Of a DNA stretch of 64,000 nt, positions 45,101 to 55,011 are shown piece by piece. The notes below the pieces were generated by a model, which searched no databases, had not been told where the DNA came from, and saw only the letters and a program-made list of their open reading frames with translations. The DNA is from Hsuehochloa calcarea (taxonomy: Eukaryota > Streptophyta > Magnoliopsida > Poales > Poaceae), in the NCBI GenBank assembly GCA_036346395.1, contig CM070606.1, forward strand, positions 15,796,915 to 15,860,914, written 5' to 3'. Numbering within the stretch: the first letter of the stretch is position 1; each line of letters opens with the position of its first letter. Made by a program: the position numbers and the translations under genes.

Positions 45101-46263
45101 GGAAGAGAGAAGCCTCAGGGTACCGCCTTCACCGAGAAACTGGAAGTTCAGCAATGGCGGCCGAGGGGATTCTGGCTATTGAGCTCAAGCAAACCACAAG
45201 AGCAGTTGCTAGAGCTGAGAGGTGTTCAAAGGAAGCCAAGGGAGAGCCCGATAGCCTTATATAGCCGAAGGAGCAAGAGGAGGAAGCTCGGGCAGCCTGC
45301 CGGTCAAGCTTTCTACCCTGAGCACGCCTGGGCGCGACGGGAGTAGGGGAAGGCAGAGACAGACGACTTTGGGGGCGGCAGCACGCGCGCAATTAATGCT
45401 AAGAGCCGTTGGCGCAAATCTGAGGTGACACGACTCTGCTCCTGGCCTCTGCACACGCCACTGTTCTGACGCGGCAGTGGCCGCGCGCGAGCGAGAGGAA
45501 GGGGACGAAGGGGCGACCGTTGGATTTGATCGAACGGCGCCCTTGCAACCGAGTCTTCGAACGTCCAAACGTTCACTCTATCGTGGGCCGTCGATCTAAG
45601 ATCCAACGACTCACGTTGATCGAAACGCCGGATGGTCCGAACGTTTTCTCTGGGGCAGGCCGCACGATGCGGATCTAACGGCCCACAATGCTTGCGCCCG
45701 AGTGACCGCGCCGGGTGCAGTTAGTTGGTTGGGCTGAGTCAGCTGGCTCGAGCCCAAGTCTGATTTGCACCCGAGGAACAGTGCTAACTGATTAGGTTTC
45801 AATTTTTGAGCTGGACTTAAGAGAATTTTTAGAGATAGCAAACCAGCTCCAAAAATTATAAAATTTTAACTTGGGTTGCTGACTTAATGATAAACCTTAC
45901 ATAAAATTTCCAGAGATTTTTATGCAATGCATTTGTCTCCAGAAATTCCAGAGGGTCATGTCTAGGATTTGACCAGGGTTTGACTTGCCTCCAAAGTTAT
46001 CAAATAATTTCTAAAAATTATGAAATAATTCAGAGGTGCCACACACCATCCCTAGAGCCAGGAAAATTATTTCAAGGGGTGGGACACAAGATTTCTACCA
46101 AGGAGGTTTAGGACCTGAGGGAATTGGGGATTTTGAATTTGATTTTCCCACAATTCTTTTACAAGAAGCATGGAACTGCTCAAAACTTCAAGATGCGAGA
46201 AAAGTTTTAATTTCTCCTCATTTTTATACATTTGTAACACAAACCCATATTTGGGATGTTACA
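42173..46263 (-). mobile_element. Antisense copy of the 4-kb LTR, 3' terminus missing
   Basis: Reverse-complement counterpart of 30752-34746. Its right end is exactly CCCATATTTGGGATGTTACA at 46263, the LTR 5' terminus. Its left end starts at 'tgcttagtcaccaa', so the last 25 or so bases (GGGGTCCTCACA end) are missing. CTATTCGAATAG is at 42741-42752 and a CAGGTAACC site on the minus strand near 44930. It is inserted in a MITE whose left half is gone, so a deletion after insertion joined it to 42172. Confidence 0.8.
44260..44640. repeat. Array of imperfect palindromes GAACCGTTGATCnnGGATCCAACGGTCC
   Basis: Units at about 44352, 44412, 44485, 44535 and 44604, often preceded by 'gttcactcagatcc' or 'gttcgcgcagatcc' (about 60-90 bp spacing). 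It is the antisense equivalent of 32285-32565 but with more units. Confidence 0.8.
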
Positions 46264-46442
46264 AATATCCTCTCTCAACCGCACTCTCTCCAATGTAGTT
46301 ATTTAATGCTTTGAATCGACTCCTAAGTAGAGTCCAGTTCCATGCATTTTTTATAGGAATTGACCCCTCCAATGATTTGAATCGATTCAATGTCTTCTCT
46401 CTCCTCATTTGAACCGGCTAAAACACAACATTGGGGATGGTC
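46264..46442. mobile_element. Right half of a Tourist-like MITE
   Basis: Nearly identical to 2257-2442, ending 'acaacattggggatggtc' followed by TAA. The left half is replaced by the antisense LTR at 46263. Confidence 0.75.
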
Positions 46443-46628
46443 TAAGAGGCAAAATGAAAAGGTGGAAAAGTATAGAGATCAATGGTGCAATTTTCTCAAA
46501 CGAATATGACTTTCTTCATAAGTCTATATATTTATCTGGTCACCATATACACAAATCAACATATTTTTCTTTGTATCATTGTGTCTAGTCGGTGACATAT
46601 ATGTAACAGATCGTGTAGCTTGTACTAG
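46443..46628. other. Remnant shared with 2443-2628, no gene
   Basis: Same sequence and same position relative to the following LTR as in the left copy. Confidence 0.55.
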
Positions 46629-49140
46629 TGTGAGGACCCCCGAGTTATTTCCGTAAGACCGAGGCCTTCTCGGTCTTATGGAAATAACTCTTGGCCTCAA
46701 GTAGATGAATTCCACCCTAACTCCATCTATGTGAGGAGCCCGGCCAAAACTAGAGCCCTAGTGATCGTGCGCGCTGCTCCTCTGCAAGCACTACATGATT
46801 ATCGGTTCTCCAAATGATCAAAGCCAATGCTTAGACAAGTTAAAGTGGGATTCATAACAACGAGTATGAGGCCGTGTTGGCTCCCAAGATCAGCGACCAA
46901 CACGCTCATACTCTCATTCAACGTTGATCACATCCATACAACACATACATTAACAATCCAAAAGACATACAACATAATAGTTAAGTCTACAACTATTACA
47001 TAATGGCCGACCTGCCAAATTCAAATAATAGTGATAAATAACATTGGAAACAAGATAAATAAACAAAAAGGTCCAGCAAGGTATGCCCCATAACCCAAGG
47101 CAACCGATTGGGGGTTTGATAATAACACTAGTCGTCAGTGTCGCCAAAATCGGCACTAACGAGCTCGTCGGGCACGAGGTACTCCTCACCTGAAATACCA
47201 GCAAACATCTGGCTGAGTACAAAGGTACTCGTAAGTCTTACACAAAGGAAAATTAGTTATGCATATTGGGCAATCAAGGGATAGCAGTAGTGGCTTAGTT
47301 TTACAAAAAAAACGCAACCATTTTCAACCTACACATACTAGTTTTTCAATTGCCATTTATAAATCAGATTTGAAGTAGAAGTAAAACATGTAATAAAGCG
47401 ATACATTTGTAAACAAAGTGAACAAATAAATACCAAAGTGGCAGCCCACTTTGATAGACTAACATACATGAACACCCGTTCATGCCGAATACCAAGTTGT
47501 AACCATCAAATTTTAATAGAAAAGACTAGCGATGATGTCTTCGCAAACCAAGTGTTGTCTATAACCGTGGACACGGCTATTCGGATAGTTTTATCTCTGC
47601 AGAGGTGTACTACTTTACCCACACGACTCGACTAGCCCGTAAGCCACCGGATTAAACACACTTCACATGGTGTGTCGGCCGGGGACGTCGAGATTCAGTA
47701 CTTTTCGGCACGAAGGGTGGTATTGAGCCAGGTCTCCCCTACAAGATGAACTCCAAACTTAGTACAAACGACCGATAGCATTTGCTAAGTGGGCATGAAA
47801 GTTATGTTGGATATACCGATGCAATGTAAATAACCGAAATTGGTTCTCCCATGCATACTATAGAAAATTACATCAGCTCTACGAACAAATGATCGAACAC
47901 AAATGTCCTCGTAACCTGAAACCACCAGAAACCCAACTCAATCAAAACATTCCCCCTACTTGACCAAGCGGCTCCCATCGCGTGTGGCAGCACGATAGTT
48001 ATTTGGAATGACAGCCCATGGCTCGGTCCTTAGCGATCCAGACAAGTCAACCACATACCCGATCTCGTGCACGAAGGCACCCTCACTAGCAACCACTTGT
48101 TCAGACCCAAAACACTTTTAAAATGCCAAAATTTAACTTTAGAAACAGATACAAAGATCTAGAATAGAAGGATAATAAGAAAAGTTGTGTTTCCCATGAT
48201 TGTCGGGTTATCCCCGATAATCATACTACCGTACTAGACTTGCATGGCTACGCAAACCCAACCCATATATTTCACACAACCGAACTTAAGCATGTACGTA
48301 CTGGAAATAATTCAAGGATAACCTCATGAATAGGATATAACTAACTACACATCACAAAAATAGCGACATAACCAAAAATAGCATGCAAGCAAGTATCATT
48401 GCATCTAACTAACAAAACTGGGAGCAATATGATGCAAAAGAAAATTCAAATGATGCTTGACTTGCTGGTACTCGAGTTGCTCGGCCTCGGTGGCGTATGA
48501 ATCAAAAAAATTCGCTTCGGAATCTATATAAAGATAATATCGAATAAACACCGAGAAAAACCATGAAACGCAAAGTGCTCAAAAATGCATAAAATTTCTA
48601 TAGTAGCTAGATGTTGATTTTAGATGAATTTAAGTAAAAGAATTATTCTATTTGCATTTAGCATGTGAGAGTTATAGTAGCTTTAAGTTTCAGCTTCCCG
48701 AAAATGCAATTTATTCAATTTCATATTGGCCAAAATTTGTAGAATGGTGGGGAGATAAAGGGTTATATAGGTAAATTAAGAATATTATTATAAGCCCACT
48801 GCCACTTGGTTCACCTCATTTGGAATCTCTATGCAAAAGTTGTGAATTTTCAAAGTTATCGACATTTTCCTATTGTAAATAAATATATTTAAAGGTCATT
48901 TTCCCAAAAATACATTTTATGCTCCAGAGAAAATGTGCAACTTATTTTGAAATAAAGTTCATCAAAAATGAAAATTACCAGCACTGGTTTCATCCAATTT
49001 GGAGTTAAAATGAATTAGTTGTGCAGTTTTGAAGTTAATCGCATTTTTAGTGTATAAATAAATGTATTCCGAATTTCTTTAATCCATTAATATTTTTCTT
49101 ACCGAGCCTTGCGCTAGCCGCGGTCACTGACCGGAGGGCC
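46629..49140 (-). mobile_element. Gypsy-like LTR, minus orientation, uninterrupted copy
   Basis: Starts TGTGAGGACCCCC and matches 2629-4156 then, without a gap, 9775-10620. At 48265-48272 it reads 'aacccatatatttcacac', the empty site for the 5.6-kb composite insert. It carries CTATTCGGATAG (47577-47588, one mismatch) and GAGTAC...GTACTCGTAAGTC (47215-47235). About 90 bases near 47,910-48,020 ('cgtaacctgaaaccacc...') are absent from the left copy. Its terminus is lost at about 49,140. Confidence 0.78.
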
Positions 49141-49685
49141 CCTGCGAATAGTGCATTTTTTTTCCTTTTTCCCCACGGATTACTAGGAGGTTACCTGAGC
49201 ACTAGATAGGTGTGGTGAAGCTCGGAGCTGGGTCGGCGTCGGAGGAGGTGACGACGGCGCTACGGCTTCACGAGGAGCAGACGTTTAGCGCAAAGAGGAC
49301 GACAATGAGGTATCGGGATAGCTCAAGGATGTCCAGTAGATGCTCCAACAGCCAGGAATCAGAAAATGCCTCACCAATCGGCGATGAAGACGAAGAACAG
49401 TGCTCTTCGGCCGAAAACAAGGAAACTCCAATTCCCCGAGCTCCTGTTCAGCATTCAGCAAATTGAGTGAGAGTAAAGGACACTTAAGACTTACGACACA
49501 AGGTGACGCACACCCGAGGGCAAAGGGCTCACCGTGGATGAAGATGGCAATGATTAACACGGCGGTGGCTCTCGGTGCGCGCTTCGGAGTCGAGGAAGAC
49601 ATCTTTGGTGTTCCGAAGCTACGAGGCACCAGAAGAGCTGGCATTAGCCAAAATGGAATCGGCAAGGAAGATAGAGGAGAGGGGA
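49141..49685 (-). mobile_element. LTR-like fragment matching 22400-22870
   Basis: Shares 'ggaggttacctgagcactag', 'gatgtccagtagatgctccaac' and 'ggaagatagaggagagggga' with the 3' LTR of the gypsy element at 22 kb. It ends where another LTR starts (TGTGTCGGGACC, 49686). Confidence 0.6.
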
Positions 49686-51500
49686 TGTGTCGGGACCCAA
49701 ATATGCAAATCTGGACCCTCTGTGTATTCTGCACTAGTCCAGGATCACGCTAGTGCACACAGTGTCAACATCGATGAAATATCACATCCATACAATGAAT
49801 ATAACAAAAAACAGTACTTTGAATAACAAATAACTGTTGTGACCTTAAGGTCGAGTTTTATATTTATTAAGCTATGCAAGGCTGACAATAAAGAAATAAA
49901 CTGCAGCGGAAACGAAGTAAACTCTAACGGGATCCCATCAATTTACCATAGGCAACCGACTGGGATCAAGACCCTAACGATCAGCCTTCGTAGAACTCCT
50001 TTTCGAAAGCATGCGATCATTCCTCCACTTCTGTTGATTAGCAATAGTGAGTACACGATGTACTCACAAGTCATACCACAGAATGTAATTATACATGATG
50101 GCTTATTCCAAAGGAATGGCTTCTGTGGTTATTTTGTAGAAATGCAACAGTTGCAATTGAATACAAGTAATAGATTGAAAACATAATTCAAAACAAATAG
50201 ACAATAATAAGTTAACAATTGATTTCACAAAGGACACACAGTCTAGTCAAGTTATTCACACAGCTGCACAAGTTATCTCACACAGCTGACCCTTCACAAA
50301 TGTTTTATGAAAATCTACCCCTCGTGTGAAATCCCCGAGCATGTCCATGACCGAGGACGCGGCTATTCGAATAGATTGATTAACACTCTACAGAGGTTGT
50401 ACACTTTACCCACACGATACGATCAATGCGGCCAACACTGTCATAACAAAACCCTTCGAAAACTTCATCTTAAACATTGATACTCCCGATGTGCTTTCCT
50501 GCCGGCCAGCCGATACACACAGTGTTTGGTTACGACACACATCGTTAGACAGGGATGCAGCGAACCGTCCCATGATGTGACATATCACACCTCCAGCCCA
50601 TCACAAAGCTCAAAATACAACCTGAGTTATCAATGTCAAGACTGCATAACTTACTAAGTTAGACACAGCCCATACTAGGCATATGGTCGTACAGTAAGGC
50701 TCAGTTCAATGGCGCACAAAGTGAAGTCCTTAATTGACTAAGGCAAGACTTCTAATTTTTCCCAAATCACACAGTTTAATATTCCAGCACACAGCTCCAC
50801 CATTCACATAGAATCCACCACTTGCCTCAGTCCAAATCTTTTCCCACCCCGTTGGTTAAGTGCAACACATGCCATCAACGAGTAATAGCACACATCACAC
50901 ACAGTTTTATCACACAGTTACATCTTCCAATAGTCAAATTCATAATTGCGACTCACATGAAATGATGACTCGTGGCATGGCTAAGCAGTCTACTCGTATC
51001 TAACCAACCCACGTTGGTGCTACGATAATACCAACTACTAAAGAACCAACCTAGGGTGACAAAAGAATATAGCATACAAATTGACAAGGTGGATATAACA
51101 ATTTGGATTAATATCTACACCCAAAAGCATTTAAATAAATACTTAAAATAGAATACAGTAATTTGAAACAAGGTAATTTGAAAACTGGGTGCAACATGAT
51201 CAAAGTTATAACTTGCCTTGGAATAGATCTAGATATTGGTCTTGGTCTTGAGGTGCTCCTTCTTCTGCAAAACTTCCCGAAGTATCGACGTCTACGCGCA
51301 AATGAGGCAAAACAAAACAAAACAAATAAATAACAGAAGAAAACCCAGCTCTAAAAATCAAATAAAATTCACCATTAAATAGATCTTGATTTTATATGAA
51401 TTTACAAATTTGAATGGGCTCAATCGGAGTTCGGATGCAAAAGATATGGGCTTTGGAAGTTTGAAAATCAAATAAAACCCTAATTTAGGATTGTAAATGA
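49686..51500 (-). mobile_element. Gypsy-like LTR, minus orientation
   Basis: Begins TGTGTCGGGACCC (antisense LTR 3' end). Contains GAGTACACGATGTACTC (50049-50065) and CTATTCGAATAG (50363-50374) in the spacing seen in the other antisense LTRs. The 5' terminus of the LTR is not identified; sequence becomes GC-rich and unplaceable after about 51,500. Confidence 0.65.
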
Positions 51501-52472
51501 ATTTCCGAATTATTTTTCAACTGGAAAAGATGAATATGACGTCGGCGCTGATGCAGACGCCATGTGGCTACCATGCAAGCGAAACCGAGGAGGTGGCGCT
51601 GACTTGTGCCACTACTTGTTCTCGACTGGCGCACAGGAAAACAGAGGAGGGCTCGGATGAGGCTTGCGTGGCGTGAATGCGCATGGCGGCGTTGGCGGCG
51701 GCGCGGAGTAGCAAAATGGATCGCCGAATGGAGTGCGCAGCTGCTGGTAGTGACCGGGAAGCTTGGGCGGCAAGATCTCACCGGCGGCCGCGAAGGAGGC
51801 GGCGGCGGTGACGAGCTCCCGTTGTCGGACGATCCGGCAACGGTGATGGAGGCGACGAGGGGTGAAGGCGAAGGTGGCACTGGAAAGCTCCGGCTATTGC
51901 GATCACCACGGCGGTGGTTGCGTGGCCGGCGAGGATCAGGAGGCGGCGAATTTTGGCGGCGAGCTCGGTGGTGGCGACCTTCTCGCTATGGCTACGCCAA
52001 GAAGTCGGATATTTTTATATATGATCACGCAAATGTTTCGGATTTTTGATCTGTCTTTGCAAAATGGCAACTTCCTTATGCCACTGCATTTCAAAAACGA
52101 TACCATTTTCACTATCATTAGCTCTGCTAGAATTTTATTGTTAATTTTTCCAAAATGACCAAATTACCCTGTCTTCTTCTTCTTCTCCACTCACCTATGC
52201 TTCCTTTCTTCTTTCTCATTCTTCTCCATTTGATATCGTCTTTATCTCTACCGTCGTCCTCTTTCTCTAGGCAGCCTCGCCCCCGCCCGCCTCTCCCTCG
52301 TTGGCGTCGGGCCGCACCACGGCCGGATCATCACCGTGCAGCCCCATGCTGCAGTTCCTCGCCGCTGAGGTCCGCTCCATGGCCACCACTCCTCCCACGA
52401 GCTTCGCGCCATGACTGCAGCCCCACCCCTGAGTTCTCCGTGGCCACCTCCTCACCCACGAGGCCTACTGTA
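51501..52472. other. No gene recognised; GC-rich, probably LTR-derived
   Basis: ORFs on both strands (51485-51880 minus, 51606-52049 plus, 52155-52505 plus) lack known motifs. The last has a leucine-rich start followed by Pro/Arg-rich sequence, a common chance outcome in such DNA. Confidence 0.35.
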
Positions 52473-52963
52473 ACACCCAAAGAATGTCTGAATGCAAAAA
52501 TATAGGATTTTAAAAACTTTTCCAGTGTTGTCTATTGCCATCCTTTTGTCAGCATTGTTGAGAATTATTTGAGCTGCACTTTTCTTCTTTGTCGACACAA
52601 GTGAACTCTAAGACATAAACGCTAGAATCAGAATCATGTTCAAGAGCCAATTATAATTGGTTAACAAATACCATATTGGGATCTTTCACCTCTAGATAAA
52701 TTCTTAAAAGCAAAGTTCCTTTTCTTATCTTCAACCCTTCCCTAATCTCCCCTTGTCTCCTCTGACAGCCGGCATGAAGTCATAAGCCACCGAGCCCCTT
52801 GGCTGGTCGTGGCGCCTTCTCTCTCCAGTGCATCGCAAGATCGCCTTGACGCATCCACTATGCATCGCTCCACCGACCAGTGACTCAATGGCAACCAGTG
52901 CGGTGAGACCGCGCCAGTCATGGATGTCCTAGCAGACCCAAGTTGGGTGCCAGTTGAACCCGG
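52473..52963 (+). mobile_element. LTR 5' end fragment, plus orientation
   Basis: Starts TGTAACACCCAAAGAATG, the usual 5' terminus of this LTR group, and runs to 52963, where an antisense LTR starts. No ORF of interest. Confidence 0.45.
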
Positions 52964-54300
52964 TGTGGGGACTCCCGATTTATTTCTGTAAGACCGAGGC
53001 TTTCCCGATCTTATGAAAATAACTCTGGACCTCAAATGAATGAATTCCATCTTAACTCCCTCCAAGTGAGAGGACCCGACTGAAATTAGAGTTTCAGTGA
53101 TCATGTGCACTGCTCCTCTGCAAGCACTACATAATGATCAGTTCTCCAACGGTTCAAGTCCACACTCAAACGAGTTTAAATAGAATTCAAAACAGGAGGT
53201 ATGTGTCTCGTGTTGGCTCTCAAGATCAGTGACCAATACGCACATACCCTCATTAACGTCAATCATAGACATACAACATCCATACATTGATAATCCAAAA
53301 GACATACAACAATAATAGTTAAGTCTACAATAATAATAGTTATGGCGGAGCTCCATGGGCAGCGTCGGGAACTGCGGTGGAAGCACTTAGTGGCCGGCGA
53401 CGAAGAATTGGCGATTGCGGCATGGAGAGGTGAGGGAAGCTGCGGAGCCTGATGGGGAAATAGTGAGGGAGGTGATGCGCACCCGGTGCTCCCTTTTATA
53501 GGGGCAGAGGCGCACGGAAGTGGGATATCGTCCGGCGAGAAATGCTGTGGTCGTTGTGCAATCCGGCACAACCGTGTGCGAATGGAGGGAGGATAGGGTC
53601 AGAATGGGGGCGGTGGGGATCGGGGGTTGCACCCACATCGAAATCGTGAGAAAAGAGGAAGGAAATAGTGGTGATGAGGAGCTTCGCGACGCAGTAATGA
53701 CGACGAGTGCGGGCGTCGCGAGGAGGAAGAATGGCGGCTTGACAAGCGGGGCCCGCATATCGGTGGGAGGCAGAGAGAGAGAGAGAGAAGGGGGCGGGAG
53801 CGGTTGGACATGCGAGAAGAAATGGGCTGGGGTTTTTGGGACGCGCGCGGGAGGAAAGAAAAAGGAAGGTGGCCTGGGAAAGGAAAAGAATTTGTTCCAA
53901 GGTAGAAATGAGGATTTTAATTTGATTTCATTTTTTAGAAATAGAAAGAAATCGAAAGGGCTTTTAGAAAAATAGAAAATAGAGTACAAAAATTATGAAT
54001 AAATTAATAGAAATTCCTTGAATTATTTTGAACTTAAGAAAATTATTTTCAACTTAAAGTTGGTTTTTATTTTTGCACATAAATTATATTTAATTTATCA
54101 AAATTAGGAATTTTTAAATAGAAAATTCAAGAAAATTAATTAATTTTATTTTTGACTTTAAAAACCAAGAAATTAAATAATAATTTTTAAAACTTTAAAT
54201 CCAAGAAAACCCAAGAAAACTCTTTTTAGATTTGAGAAAATCCAATAAAATAATAAATTTATTAAATTTATTTTTGATAATAGAATTTTGGGATGTTACA
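52964..54300 (-). mobile_element. Gypsy-like LTR, minus orientation, about 1.34 kb
   Basis: Starts TGTGGGGACTCCCG, resembling the other antisense LTR 3' ends, and shares 'ctgtaagaccgaggctttcccgatcttatg' with 2655-2690. It ends 'ttttgggatgttaca' at 54300, the antisense of TGTAACATCCC. Flanks (cccgg / gccat) do not match, so no target duplication is visible. ORFs at 53387-53989 and 53520-53975 are in LTR sequence. An internal deletion is likely since relatives are longer. Confidence 0.65.
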
Positions 54301-54893
54301 GCCATTATGTTTCACTGTAAGACGCACGAACTCGAATGTCACATCACGAAAATAGGCAGTAAAATAAAAATACGAATTGCTGTCACGTCTCGTATCAATT
54401 ATCGTCGAATCGAGTTCTGCACAGAAGTGGACTTTTTTTGGCTCGTCAACCGTAGTTGGTGGGCTGACTTTATAAGAATTACACACGTGCGTCACACGTG
54501 GCCTGGTCGCACGCGGTGGACTGGCCAGGCGTGGAGGCCAGATCTGCGTGGTCGATGCTTTGAACATGCCTCCCAAAAAGGTACCGACTTCCGTGGTTCC
54601 ATATGCCAACAAGGAAGGAAGAGTAGTATAATACTACAAGGAAATGGGCCCCATTGCCGCAGCTAACGAAGGCCATGCGATGCGAATGAACCCAGCCTTG
54701 ACCTTTGCCAAGTCGCCAAGTTTTGTTTGGCCACCGCTCCAACATTTTATGAATTTCGGCATGTGAAGGTAACCCGTCCCCGAATCGCGCCCACATGTAT
54801 CGCCAGCTCATTCACGACGCCTCCATGCGATTAGAAAATTCGCTCCCACCTTCAAACGCCACCCACCTACCGTCAGCGAACGCGCCGCGCCGC
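54301..54893 (+). promoter_or_regulatory. Upstream region of the B12D gene
   Basis: Unique-looking sequence between the last LTR and the TATA box. It includes two CACGTG boxes at 54484-54489 and 54495-54500. ORFs here (54268-54612, 54479-54811 minus) have no recognisable domain. Confidence 0.45.
54484..54502. promoter_or_regulatory. Tandem CACGTG boxes (G-box/ABRE-like)
   Basis: ACACGTGCGTCACACGTGGCC: two ACGTG cores 11 bases apart, the second in the ABRE form CACGTGGC. They lie about 400 bases upstream of the TATA box. ABRE/G-box elements bind plant bZIP/bHLH factors; ABA responsiveness of this gene is inference. Confidence 0.55.
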
Positions 54894-54902
54894 CTATATA
54901 AG
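54894..54902 (+). promoter_or_regulatory. TATA box of the B12D gene
   Basis: CTATATAAG, 110 bases upstream of the ATG. This implies transcription starting near 54,925-54,935 and an 80-nt leader. Confidence 0.75.
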
Positions 54903-55011
54903 CAGGCAGGGCTCGCCGAAAAGTATCCCCCTTTCTAGTTGGCGGCCAGGTTACTCCGCAGATCGGTTTGGGAAGAGATCGAAGCGAACACCGACACCGC
55001 CGCGACCAACA

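Noticed and set aside
53387..53989. 200-residue minus ORF and its plus-strand counterpart
   Set aside because: Lies inside an LTR bounded by TGTGGGG and TGTTACA; low-complexity composition.
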